A stretch of DNA of 64,000 nucleotides from Corallococcus soli (GCF_014930455.1 NZ_JAAIYO010000007.1:310001-374000); one strand, 5' to 3'. Numbered from the stretch's first letter, positions 25,201 through 33,778 are shown. Program-made: numbers and translations. The notes: generated by a model not told the origin, from the sequence alone.

Positions 25201-26916
25201 GAGCACCACTGGACGCTGGCGCTGGGCGGCGAGGGCGCGCTGCTGGAGACGCTCGCCGCGCCAGACCACGTCCTGCACCTGGGGACGCTGGGCGTGGGCG
25301 AGCCACGGGGCGAGGCGGACTTCGAGTCCGCGCTGGGCAAGGGATTCCTGGGGTTGATGGGGATCGCGCGGGCCCTGGGCCCTCAGCCCGGCGCGCGGCC
25401 GGTGTCTCTGGTCGCCGTCACGGACCGCATGCAGGCGCTGGGCGAGGAGGCGCCGAGCCCGGAGCTGGCCACGGTGCTGGGCCCGGTGCGCGTGATTCCG
25501 CAGGAGTACGGCCACCTGTCCGCCAAGGCCGTGGACCTGCGCCTGCCGACGCCGGGGAACTGGCAGGAGGCGGCGCTGGTGGAGGCCCTGCTGTCGGAGG
25601 CCGCCACGCCATCCCGGCAGGAGGACGTCATCGCCTACCGTGGCGGCGCGCGCTGGGTGCGGACATACGAGCCCCTCCCGGCGGATGCGCCTCGCGCCGC
25701 GCAGGTTCCGCTGCGTGACGGGGGCGTGTACCTGATCATCGGCGGCTTCGGCACCCTGGGCTTCATGCATGCGCGGTCGCTGGCGAAGCGGGTGAAGAAG
25801 GCGAAGCTGGTGCTCGCGGGCCGCACTGCCCTGCCGGAGCGCGCGCAGTGGGACGGGCACCTCGCGGCGAATCCCGAGGACGACGCCGTGGCCCGCCGCA
25901 TCCTCCAGGTGCTCTCCCTGGAGGCGCTGGGCGCGGAGGTCCTCACGGTCTGCCTGGACGCGGCCAACAAGGTCCAGGTGCAGACAGCGGTGGAGGCGGC
26001 CGTGTCGCGCTTCGGCGCGCTGCATGGCGTGGTGTTCGCGGCGGGTGACGTGGGCCCGGCCCTCTTCCGGGCCATCCCGGACACCCGGCCGGAGGACGTG
26101 CGCGACACCTTCCACGGCCGCGTGCGCGGGCTGTACGCGCTGGAGGAGGCGCTGCGCGGGCGTCCGCTGGACTTCTGCCTGCTGTCGTCGTCGCTGGCGG
26201 CGGTGCTCGGGGGCCTGGGGCTGGCGTCGTACGCGGCGGCCACGTCCTTCATGGACGCCTTCGCCACGAAGCAGTCCCAGATGACGCCGGTGCCGTGGAT
26301 GAGCGTGGGCTGGGACGCGTGGAAGTTCGAGTCCCGCGCCGGAGGCACGCAGAGCCCGTTCGGCGCGCTGGCCATCACCCTCTCCGAGGGCGAGGACGCG
26401 TTCGAGCGGCTCTTCCAGTTGGGCCCCGTGCCCCATGTCGCCGTGTCCACGAGCGACCTGCGCGCCCGTGCGAGCAAGTGGTCTCAGCCGGCGTCCCCGC
26501 GAGGGCCAGCGGCGAAGCAGGACGTGGGGGCCATTCCAGGCACCACGCCCCGGCCCACGCTCCAGAACGCGTACGTGCCGCCTCGCGACCCGCTGGAGGA
26601 GCGGCTGGCCCACCTTTGGGAGACGACGCTCGGCATCGCGCAGGTGGGCGTGCACGACAACTTCTTCGAGCTGGGAGGCAACTCGCTGGTGGGCGTGAAG
26701 CTGATCGCGCTCGTGCGTGAACAGTTCGGCGTCGCGCTGCCGGCCGTCACGCTCTACGAGGGCCCCACCGTGGGCGCGCTGGCGAAGCTGCTCCAGGCCG
26801 CCAGCGATACCGGGGATGCCGCCCCCGAAGACACCGAAGCGCTCAGCCGTGGTGAGCGCCGCCGCGCCCGCCGCGCGAACCGCCGGGGTGACGACACCCC
26901 CGACGAGGAGCCGTAG
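22255..26916 (+). CDS. Type I PKS module KS-AT-KR-ACP with Ser in the KS active site
   Basis: A 1,553-residue single module. The ketosynthase (residues 8-435) keeps both catalytic His (His318 in EAHGTAT, His358 in NIGHLDS) but has Ser182 where the nucleophilic Cys should be (QSSSSTSL instead of DTACSTSL). The acyltransferase has Ser631 (GHSIGE) and HAFHS at 727-731, the malonyl-CoA signature. The ketoreductase has GGFGTLG at 1163-1169, Ser1313 and Tyr1326, but Arg1289 and Thr1330 replace the usual Lys and Asn. The ACP Ser is 1477. There is no DH or ER. The start ATG 22255 has GAAGGA 7 bases upstream; a TTG at 22240 is also in frame. The C-terminus is a short Arg/Asp-rich tail that may dock to the next protein. 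The next PKS begins 26 bp downstream. Confidence 0.92.
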   Translation: MSTDTPTEVEGIAVIGMGGRLPGAKTLAAFWKNLTGGVDSITFFTDEELIAEGTDPALVRAPHYVKARGTLGDTDQFDAAFFGMNPREAALMDPQHRLFLECAWEAMEHSGYSPERQPGRVGVFGGMSMNTYLLSNLYSHLAHVASVESLQASIGNDKDSLTTEVAYRMDLTGPAVTVQSSSSTSLTCIHYACQSLLSFECDMALAGGVSIHFPEKAGSLYHEGGTTAPDGRCHTFDAEAQGFVAGHGAAVVTLKRLSDALKDGDTVYAVVRGSAVNNDGSRKVSYMAPAVAGQAEVIALAQAVANVEPDTLGYVEAHGTATKVGDPIEVAALTQAFRQGTDKKNFCALGSVKSNIGHLDSAAGAVGFIKAVLSLHHKKLVPSLHFKTPNPACDFPNSPFYVNTELRDFPKGATPRRAGVTSLGMGGTNAHVILEEAPEPPATDTPRRPAQLVLLSARTEASLEVATDRLAAHLREHPGTELADVAHTLQLGRKRFGKRRAVVARTLAELITALEERTPGRVFSGAAENAGRPVMFMFSGQGSQYVDMGRDLYEQEPAFRAQVDTCAEKLKPHLGLDLRTVLYPPEASRELASERLKQTGLAQPALFVIEYALAKLWASWGVTPHAMVGHSIGEFVAACLAGVFTLDDALALVAARGRLMQSLPAGSMLAVPLLVAQVTPLLPEGLSVAAVNSPTTCVVAGPTAQVDAFEQQLQSQGLHGSRLHTSHAFHSAMMDPILDAFREAVRKVARQAPKKPYLSNVTGTWVTSEEATSPEYWVKHLRGAVRFADGVAELLKESDAILLEVGPGNTLATLARQHPDKGARHAILHSLRHPKEQHADLDTVLGTLGRLWLEGVEADWDAFRGEERRRRVALPTAPFERQRHWVEPRKATTTSDGERAEAVSADQKQPVARWFYLPSWQRSLPLPKSAWSEKKSSWWLFLPDEASGATGESLGALLARRLEEAGQDVLRITPGSVTAKHAEHHWTLALGGEGALLETLAAPDHVLHLGTLGVGEPRGEADFESALGKGFLGLMGIARALGPQPGARPVSLVAVTDRMQALGEEAPSPELATVLGPVRVIPQEYGHLSAKAVDLRLPTPGNWQEAALVEALLSEAATPSRQEDVIAYRGGARWVRTYEPLPADAPRAAQVPLRDGGVYLIIGGFGTLGFMHARSLAKRVKKAKLVLAGRTALPERAQWDGHLAANPEDDAVARRILQVLSLEALGAEVLTVCLDAANKVQVQTAVEAAVSRFGALHGVVFAAGDVGPALFRAIPDTRPEDVRDTFHGRVRGLYALEEALRGRPLDFCLLSSSLAAVLGGLGLASYAAATSFMDAFATKQSQMTPVPWMSVGWDAWKFESRAGGTQSPFGALAITLSEGEDAFERLFQLGPVPHVAVSTSDLRARASKWSQPASPRGPAAKQDVGAIPGTTPRPTLQNAYVPPRDPLEERLAHLWETTLGIAQVGVHDNFFELGGNSLVGVKLIALVREQFGVALPAVTLYEGPTVGALAKLLQAASDTGDAAPEDTEALSRGERRRARRANRRGDDTPDEEP

Positions 26917-26942
26917 TCCCCTTTCGCTGACGAGCACGCCCC

Positions 26943-29900
26943 ATGTCCGCTGACCCGACCATCGACGCGCAGGCCATCGCCATCGTCGGCATGGCCGGAC
27001 GGTTCCCTGGCGCGCCCGACCTGGACACCTTCTGGAAGAACCTGCGCGAGGGCGTGGAGTCCATTCGCCCCGTGTCGGACGCGGAGCCTTCCCTGCGCAC
27101 GGACGCGCGCCACGTGAAGGTCAGCGCCGCATTGGAGGGCATGGAGCTGTTCGACGCGGGCTTCTTCGGCTTCACGCCCCGCGAGGCGGAGCTGATGGAT
27201 CCGCAGCACCGCGTCTTCCTGGAGTGCGCGTGGGAGGCGCTGGAGAAGGCGGGCCACACGCCGGAGGGCTTCGACGGCGCCATCGGCGTGTTCGCCGGCG
27301 CCTCCACCAACACGTACCTGGTGTTCAATCTGGTCCCCCACCTTGACCGGTTCGGCGGCATGGATCCGGTGCAGGTGGACGTGAGCAATGGCGGGGACTT
27401 CCTCGCCACGCGCGTGGCGTACAAGCTCAACCTGCGCGGGCCCAGCTACTCCATCACCAGCGCGTGCTCCACGTCGCTCGTGGCCACGCACGCCGCCTGC
27501 CAGAGCCTGCTTGATGAAGAGTGCGACATCGCGCTCGCGGGCGGCGTGTCGGTGAACGTGAAGCACCCGGAGGGCTACGCCTTCGTGCCCGGCGGCATCG
27601 TGTCCCCAGATGGCCACTGTCGCGCGTTCGACGCGAAGGCGGAGGGCACGGTGTTCGGCAGCGGCGTGGGCGTGGTCGTGCTCAAGCGGCTGGCGGACGC
27701 CATCGAGGACGGCGACCACATCCACGCCGTCATCAAGGGCTCGGCCGTCAACAATGACGGCGCGTTGAAGGTGGGCTTCACCGCCCCCAGCGTGGAGGGA
27801 CAGGCCTCCGTCATCCGCGAGGCCTTGGGCGCCGCGGGCGTGCCGCCGGAGAGCATCGGCTACCTGGAGGCGCACGGCACCGGCACGAAGATGGGGGACC
27901 CCATCGAGGTGCGCGCGCTCAACAAGGCATTCAAGTTCCGCTCCGCCTCGGCCAGGGCGAACCCGCCGAGGATTCCGGTGGGCTCGCTCAAGAGCAACAT
28001 CGGGCACCTGGCCAACGCGGCCGGCGTCTCCAGCCTCATCAAGGCCGTGCTGACGCTGGAGCACCGCCAGATTCCGCCCAGCCTCCACGTCACGGAGGTG
28101 AACCCGGAGATTCCGTTCGCGGGCGGCCCCTTCTTCGTCAACACGAAGCTCACGGACTGGCAGGCGAACCCCCAGCACCCGCGCCGCGCGGGCGTCAGCT
28201 CGTTCGGCGTGGGCGGCACCAACGCGCACGTCGTGCTGGAGGAGGCGCCCACCCTTCCCCCATCCGGTGCCTCGCGAGCCATGCAGGTGCTGGTGCTGTC
28301 CGCGAAGAGCGACGCGGCGCTGGACGCGGCGACGCGGAACCTCGCCGCCCACCTGAAGGCTCACCCCGCGCAGCCGCTGGCGGACGCGGCCTTCACGCTC
28401 CAGACGGGCCGGCAGGCGATGGGACGGCGCCGCGTGCTGGTGTGCCGCGGCCGGGACGACGCCCTGGCCGCGCTGGACGTGGAGGGCAGCCCACGCCTGT
28501 GGACGCAGGCGCCGGACGTGCAGGAGCGGCCGGTGGTGTTCCTGTTCCCGGGGCAGGGTTCCCAGTACGTGGGCATGGCGCGCGACCTGTACGCGTCCGA
28601 GCCCACGTTCAAGAAGCACCTGGATGCATGCGCGGAGAAGCTGACGCCGCACCTGGGCCTGGACCTGCGCACGGTGCTCTTCCCGGAGGCCGCGAAGGAG
28701 GAGGCCGCGGCCCAGGCGCTGTCCGGCACGGAGCTGACCCAGCCCGCGCTCTTCGTCGTCGAGTATGCGCTCGCGAAGCTGTGGATGGCCTGGGGCGTGA
28801 AGCCCTCCGCGATGCTGGGGCACAGCATCGGTGAGTTCGTGGCCGCGTGCCTCGCGGGCGTGTTCTCGCTGGACGACGCGCTAACGCTGGTCGCCGCGCG
28901 CGGCAAGCTGATGCAGGGGGTGCCCGCGGGCGCCATGCTGTCCGTGCGCGAGGAGGAGTCCGCGCTGATGCCGCTGCTGACGGGTGGGCTCTCCGTGGCG
29001 GCGGTGAACGCGCCGGGCTTCACCGTCGTCGCGGGCCCCACCGACGCGGTGGATGCGCTCCAGGCGAAGCTGGAGGCTCGGGGTGTGGAGGTGTCGCGCC
29101 TGCACACGTCACACGCGTTCCACTCCGCGATGATGGAGCCCGTCCTCGCGCCCTTCACCGAGCGCGTGCGGCAGGTGAAGCTCAACGCTCCCACCCTGCC
29201 CTTCCTGTCCAACGTGACGGGCACATGGATCGACGCCGCGCAGGCAACCGACCCTGGCTACTGGGCCACGCACCTGCGGCAGGCGGTGCGCTTCTCCGCG
29301 GGCTTGCAGGAGGTGTCTCGCAAGTGGCCGCAGGCGGCCTTCCTGGAGGTCGGCCCGGGTACGGTGCTGACGACGCTCGCGAAGCAGCATCCGGGCGTGG
29401 AAGGCCGTGTCCTGATCAGCTCCACGCGCCATCCACGCGAGCAGGCGTCGGACCTCCCGGTGCTGCTGGGCGCACTGGGCCGGCTGTGGCTGGGCGGCGT
29501 GTCGGTGGACTGGAAGGGCTTCGCCGCGCACGAGCAGCGCCGCCGCGTGCCGCTGCCCACCTACCCGTTCCAGCGCGAGCGCTACTGGATTGAGCCGAAG
29601 CCCCTCGGGACCCTCACCGCAGGAGCGCGCACGGACGCGCCCGCGTCGCTGGCGAAGCGCACGGACGTGGCGGACTGGTTCTACGCCCCGTCGTGGAAGC
29701 TCGCGCCCCTGCCTCGTGCGAAGGCGGGGGAAGAAGCAGGCGCGGGCTGGCTGGTGTTCGCGGACGACACCGGCGTGGCGGACGCGCTCGCGCCGAAGCT
29801 GGGCGGCACCGTCCTCCGGGTGAGCGCCGGTGCACGGTTCGAGCAACGGCCGGACGGCACGTACACGGTGGATCCGAGGCGCCGTGAGGACTACGGCTCG

Positions 29901-31976
29901 CTGCTGGAGTCACTGAAGCGGCAGGGCCGCTCGTTCGCGAACGTGGTGCACCTGTGGAGTTTGTCGTGCGAGCCCCTGGCACTGGGCGCAGCGCTGGACC
30001 TGGGCTTCCACAGCCAGCGCTTCCTGGCGCGCGCGCTGGGCGAGGTGGGCCTTCTGGAGCCCCTGACGTGGTCCGTGGTGACGAGCCGCGCGGCGCGCGT
30101 GGAACGGGCCGACATGCGATTGCCGGAGCAGGCATTGCTGGTGGGCCCGACGCGCGTGCTGCCCCAGGAATACCCGCACCTATCCTGCCGCTTCGTGGAC
30201 GTGGTTCCCGGGGATGCTGGCGCGGTGGCTGAGCGGCTGGCGGCGGAGCTGCGCGCGCGGTCGGGTGACGCGGTGGTGGCGCTCCGTGGCCGTCAGCGCT
30301 GGGTGCGGACCTACGAACCCGTGCGCCTGGAGGCTGGCGTCCCGGGGGGGCTTCGCGACGGCGACGTGTACCTCATCACCGACGGCCTCACCGGCATCGG
30401 CCATGCGCTCGCGTCCGAGCTGGCGACGGTGCACCACGCGAAGCTGGCGCTGGTGGAGACAGCGGACCTGCCCGGCCGGGACCAGTGGGCCGCGTGGGTG
30501 GAGCGGCACGGCGTGGCGGATGCCGTCACCCGTCGCATCCAGCGTGCGCAGGCTCTGGAGCGCACGGGCGTGGAGCTGCTGGTGCTGTCCGCGAACCTCA
30601 CCGACGTGGAGGCCATGCGCGGCGTGGTGGACACGACGATGGCGCGCTTCGGTCGCATCGACGGCGTCATCCACGCAGCGGGCGGCATGCAGGACGCCAC
30701 GCCGAGCACCCTCGCGGAGACCGGGCCGGCCGAGTGCGAAGGACACTTCCGCTCCCAGGTGCACGGCGTGCGGGTATTGCAGCAGGTGCTGCCCGTGGAA
30801 GGGCCCGCCTTCTGCCTCCTCGTCGCCTCACTGTCGTCGGTGCTGGGCGGCCTGGGCCAGGTGGCGCGAGCCTCCGCCAGCGCCTTCATGGATGCCTTCG
30901 CGAAAGGACACAGCGAGACATCCGCCTATCCTTGGCTCAGCGTGGACATGGACGCGTGGCAGCTCGCGGACGCGCCCACCGTGTCGGAGTCGAGCCCCGT
31001 GCTGTCGCGGTTCGCCATGCAGCCCGCGGAAGGCATTGAAGCGTTGCGTCGCGCGCTGTCGCAGGGTGAGGGAGGGCAGCTCGTCGTCTCCACCGGAGAT
31101 CTGGCCGCGCGCCTCCGCCAGGGGCTGAGCACCCCGAGCGTGAGCGCGTCCCCGAGCAACAAGGAGCCCGCGCATGGCAAGCACGCACGGCCCCCCCTCC
31201 TCACGCCCTACGTGGCGCCGGACACGGAGCTGGAGAAGACCGTCGCGGGCATCTGGGAGCAGGTCATGGGCATCCAGGGCATCGGCCTCCACGACAACTT
31301 CTTCGAGCTGGGCGGGCACTCGATGCTGGCCTCGCAGTTGCGCAACCACCTCCACACGGTGCTCCAGGTGGACCTGTCCCTGCGCGGCTTGTTCGAGACG
31401 CCCACCGTGGCCGGTGTCGCAAGAGGCGTGGAGCAGGAGCGCAGCACGCGCGCGGCCTCCACGGAGAAGCCCATCGCGGAGCGCCTGCGCACCGCCTTCC
31501 CCACCGAGCGCCCCGCCTTGATGGCGGACTACCTGCGCCACCACATCGCCGAGGCGCTGCGCATCCCCCCAGCGCGACTGCCCGCGAACGGAAGCCTCGC
31601 GGACCACGACCTGCACGCACTGGGCGCGAAGCTGGAACAAGCCCTGCGGCAGGACTTCAAGCTCCAGCTCTCCGCGCGCGAAGTGCAGGCGCACCCGTCC
31701 ATCCCGGAGCTGTCGCAGCACCTGCTGGTGGAGCTGGACCGGCTGACGGCTCCACAGCGCATCGTGGAGGGCCGGCCGCCGTTGGACTCCGCGAACGAGT
31801 CTTCCCGCCCACAGGACACCGCCACCGCGAAGAAGCAGGTGACCGCCGAGGAGGCGGAGAAGTTGCTGGAGAGCATGGAGCACCTGTCGGACGAACAGGT
31901 GGCGGAGCTGCTCGCGGTGCTGGAGGCCACGGACGCAGACACGGGGAGTAGCAGTAACGACGAGGAAGCCGCCTGA
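26943..31976 (+). CDS. Type I PKS module KS-AT-KR0-ACP plus degenerate ACP and docking helix
   Basis: A 1,677-residue module. The ketosynthase is intact (Cys175 in SACSTSL). The acyltransferase has Ser628 and HAFHS at 724-728, predicting malonyl-CoA. The ketoreductase is dead: the NADPH loop reads TDGLTGIG (1146-1153) instead of TGGxGxxG, and the catalytic Tyr is Arg1309. An ACP follows with Ser1460 (LGGHSM). Residues about 1525-1605 look like a second ACP, but DHDLHAL has Ala1559 in place of the phosphopantetheine Ser. The chain ends in a helical, acidic tail (EEAEKLLESMEHLSDEQVAE), a typical C-terminal docking element, although no further assembly-line gene follows in this window. No thioesterase or reductase domain is present. 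Last PKS of the operon, 60 bp before the transporter. Confidence 0.92.
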   Translation: MSADPTIDAQAIAIVGMAGRFPGAPDLDTFWKNLREGVESIRPVSDAEPSLRTDARHVKVSAALEGMELFDAGFFGFTPREAELMDPQHRVFLECAWEALEKAGHTPEGFDGAIGVFAGASTNTYLVFNLVPHLDRFGGMDPVQVDVSNGGDFLATRVAYKLNLRGPSYSITSACSTSLVATHAACQSLLDEECDIALAGGVSVNVKHPEGYAFVPGGIVSPDGHCRAFDAKAEGTVFGSGVGVVVLKRLADAIEDGDHIHAVIKGSAVNNDGALKVGFTAPSVEGQASVIREALGAAGVPPESIGYLEAHGTGTKMGDPIEVRALNKAFKFRSASARANPPRIPVGSLKSNIGHLANAAGVSSLIKAVLTLEHRQIPPSLHVTEVNPEIPFAGGPFFVNTKLTDWQANPQHPRRAGVSSFGVGGTNAHVVLEEAPTLPPSGASRAMQVLVLSAKSDAALDAATRNLAAHLKAHPAQPLADAAFTLQTGRQAMGRRRVLVCRGRDDALAALDVEGSPRLWTQAPDVQERPVVFLFPGQGSQYVGMARDLYASEPTFKKHLDACAEKLTPHLGLDLRTVLFPEAAKEEAAAQALSGTELTQPALFVVEYALAKLWMAWGVKPSAMLGHSIGEFVAACLAGVFSLDDALTLVAARGKLMQGVPAGAMLSVREEESALMPLLTGGLSVAAVNAPGFTVVAGPTDAVDALQAKLEARGVEVSRLHTSHAFHSAMMEPVLAPFTERVRQVKLNAPTLPFLSNVTGTWIDAAQATDPGYWATHLRQAVRFSAGLQEVSRKWPQAAFLEVGPGTVLTTLAKQHPGVEGRVLISSTRHPREQASDLPVLLGALGRLWLGGVSVDWKGFAAHEQRRRVPLPTYPFQRERYWIEPKPLGTLTAGARTDAPASLAKRTDVADWFYAPSWKLAPLPRAKAGEEAGAGWLVFADDTGVADALAPKLGGTVLRVSAGARFEQRPDGTYTVDPRRREDYGSLLESLKRQGRSFANVVHLWSLSCEPLALGAALDLGFHSQRFLARALGEVGLLEPLTWSVVTSRAARVERADMRLPEQALLVGPTRVLPQEYPHLSCRFVDVVPGDAGAVAERLAAELRARSGDAVVALRGRQRWVRTYEPVRLEAGVPGGLRDGDVYLITDGLTGIGHALASELATVHHAKLALVETADLPGRDQWAAWVERHGVADAVTRRIQRAQALERTGVELLVLSANLTDVEAMRGVVDTTMARFGRIDGVIHAAGGMQDATPSTLAETGPAECEGHFRSQVHGVRVLQQVLPVEGPAFCLLVASLSSVLGGLGQVARASASAFMDAFAKGHSETSAYPWLSVDMDAWQLADAPTVSESSPVLSRFAMQPAEGIEALRRALSQGEGGQLVVSTGDLAARLRQGLSTPSVSASPSNKEPAHGKHARPPLLTPYVAPDTELEKTVAGIWEQVMGIQGIGLHDNFFELGGHSMLASQLRNHLHTVLQVDLSLRGLFETPTVAGVARGVEQERSTRAASTEKPIAERLRTAFPTERPALMADYLRHHIAEALRIPPARLPANGSLADHDLHALGAKLEQALRQDFKLQLSAREVQAHPSIPELSQHLLVELDRLTAPQRIVEGRPPLDSANESSRPQDTATAKKQVTAEEAEKLLESMEHLSDEQVAELLAVLEATDADTGSSSNDEEAA

Positions 31977-32036
31977 CCCGGCTGTCGGCGCACCCCGCCG
32001 TAGTACCGTGCGCGGGTCCCTGAACACTCCTGCCCG

Positions 32037-33443
32037 ATGAGACGTGGAATGAGCCTGTCCCAACGCCTGAGCATCACGCAGCCCATGCGGGTCTTCTGGA
32101 TCACCTGGTTCGGTCAGCTCATCTCGCTCATCGGCTCCGGGCTCACCGCGTTCGGCGTGGGGGCCAAGGTGTTCATGGACACGCGGTCCACCACGCAGTA
32201 CGCGCTGCTGTCCTTCTTCGCGTTCGCCCCCATGGTGCTGCTGTCCCCGTTCGCGGGCGCGCTGGTGGACCGCTGGGACCGCCGCCGCGCGATGCTGCTG
32301 GCGGACCTGGGCAACGGCTTCAGCACCCTGATCATCTTCGGCATGGTGCTCGCCAGCAACCGGGGCATGTTCACGCTGGAGCCCTGGCACTTCTACCTGC
32401 CCGTGGCCCTGGGGGCGTGCTTCGGCGCCTTCCGCTGGCCGGCCTTCTTCGCCACGGTGACGATGCTCGTGCCCAAGCAGCACCTGGGCCGCGCCAACGC
32501 GATGGCGGAGGTGGCCAACGGCGCCAGTCAGATTTTGTCCCCCATCGTCGCGGGCGCGCTCATTGAAGCCGTGGGCCTCATCGGCGTGCTGACGGTGGAC
32601 GTCATCAGCTTCTCCTTCGCCGTCCTCACGCTGCTCATCGTCCGCTTCCCCCGTCCCACCGTGTCCGCGGAAGGGCAGCGCGGCAAGGGGTCGCTGCTGA
32701 AGGAGATGCTGCAGGGCTGGACCTTCATCCGCGCACGCCCGGGCCTGCTGGGCCTGCTGGGCTTCACCGCCATGGCCTCGCTGTGCGTGTCCCTGGTGAT
32801 GCTGCTCATCACCCCGCTGGTGCTGGGGTTCACGGACATCTCCACGCTGGGCATCATCGCGTCGGTGGCGGGCTCGGGCGCGCTGGTGGGCGCCATCACC
32901 ATGGGCGTGTGGGGCGGCCCGAAGAACGCGCTCGTCGGCGTGCTCGGCTTCAGCCTGCTGTCGGGCGTGGTGCTGTTCATGGCCGCGCCCGTGCCCAGCG
33001 TTCCGCTGGTGGCCACCGCCGCCGCGCTCTACCTGTTCACCATGCCGCCGGTGATGGCGGGCAGTCAGGCCTTCTGGCAGCGCAAGATTCCGGCGGACCT
33101 CCAGGGTCGCGCGTCCGCGGTGAAGCGCATGGTGATCCTGTGCACTCCGCCCATCGCGGCCCTGCTGGCCGGGCCGCTCGCGGACGGCCTCTTCGAGCCG
33201 GCCATGGCACCCGGTGGCGCGCTCGCCAGCACCATGGGGCGCCTGCTGGGCGTGGGCCCGGGGCGCGGCATCGCGGTCATCTTCATCGTCCTGGGGCTGC
33301 TGACCATCGCCAACGTCGTGGTGGCCTGGCTGAACCCGCGCGTGCGCTACCTGGACCGGGAGGTTCCGGACGCCCTTCCCGACCTGCCCGCCAGCCCGCC
33401 GCAGGACGTGGCCCCGGACGCGCCGACCGCACTCGCGAAATAA
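32037..33443 (+). CDS. MFS exporter, EntS/macrolide-efflux type
   Basis: A 468-residue major facilitator with about 12 hydrophobic spans. It has the cytoplasmic motif-A loop between spans 2 and 3 (GALVDRWDRRRAML) and the PADLQGRASA motif typical of the EntS/MFS_3 drug-efflux branch. Located 60 bp after the last PKS and on the same strand, it most likely exports the product of the FAAL-NRPS-PKS line or protects the producer. ATG 32037 is used; ATG 32049 is an equally sensible start four codons in. Confidence 0.88.
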   Translation: MRRGMSLSQRLSITQPMRVFWITWFGQLISLIGSGLTAFGVGAKVFMDTRSTTQYALLSFFAFAPMVLLSPFAGALVDRWDRRRAMLLADLGNGFSTLIIFGMVLASNRGMFTLEPWHFYLPVALGACFGAFRWPAFFATVTMLVPKQHLGRANAMAEVANGASQILSPIVAGALIEAVGLIGVLTVDVISFSFAVLTLLIVRFPRPTVSAEGQRGKGSLLKEMLQGWTFIRARPGLLGLLGFTAMASLCVSLVMLLITPLVLGFTDISTLGIIASVAGSGALVGAITMGVWGGPKNALVGVLGFSLLSGVVLFMAAPVPSVPLVATAAALYLFTMPPVMAGSQAFWQRKIPADLQGRASAVKRMVILCTPPIAALLAGPLADGLFEPAMAPGGALASTMGRLLGVGPGRGIAVIFIVLGLLTIANVVVAWLNPRVRYLDREVPDALPDLPASPPQDVAPDAPTALAK

Positions 33444-33445
33444 AA

Positions 33446-33504
33446 CAACCCGGACGAGAAGGCCGTCACTCCCCCCGGAGCGACGGGCCTCCTGGCCCGG
33501 GTTC
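33446..33504 (+). terminator. Possible operon terminator hairpin
   Basis: Just after the transporter stop, AACCCGG (33447-33453) can pair with CCGGGTT (33497-33503), and inside it GAAGGCCGTC pairs imperfectly with GACGGGCCTC. No T tract follows. It fits the end of the biosynthetic operon but strength is uncertain. Confidence 0.4.
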
Positions 33505-33739
33505 GTTGCTTCTGGCTCCAGCGGGAGCCGGCATTCGTGTTCGCGTCGAGTTCCCCCTCAGAAACTCAACGCTTCCCCCTTCTACATGCCGACCCCTGCT
33601 GTCTCCCCCCGTTTCCCGCGCGTCCCCTGGTGGGCTAAAGAAGTCCCCCGACTCCTTTGACTCACCGTGTCGCTCGAGCGGGCCCCCCTGCTTCCCGTGC
33701 TGCGATGAAGAGACAGTACCGGGACCCCTCTTCCCAGGC
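33505..33739. other. Intergenic region before the Crp-type gene
   Basis: Together with the sites below this makes a 416-bp gap without a convincing gene between the transporter and the regulator. The sequence is C-rich and has no coding signal. A frame on the plus strand stays open through it only as an out-of-register extension of the regulator. Confidence 0.4.
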
Positions 33740-33778
33740 TGTGAAGCGGCCCACAGCCTGAGTGTGAAGGCGTTCACA
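33740..33778 (+). promoter_or_regulatory. Two tandem CRP-like operator palindromes
   Basis: Site 1 at 33740-33755 reads TGTGA-AGCGGC-CCACA and lies in a longer perfect palindrome, CAGGCTGTG (33735-33743) with CACAGCCTG (33752-33760). Site 2 at 33763-33778 reads TGTGA-AGGCGT-TCACA, a perfect match to the classical CRP consensus TGTGA-N6-TCACA, flanked by G and C that also pair. Centres are 23 bp apart. They lie 82-120 bp before the ATG of a Crp-family gene, so autoregulation is likely. Confidence 0.7.

Noticed and set aside
26943-31976. Possible dehydratase or enoylreductase in the long linkers between AT and KR
   Set aside because: No HxxxGxxxxP motif or ER nucleotide loop was found; the linkers look like the structural half of the ketoreductase.
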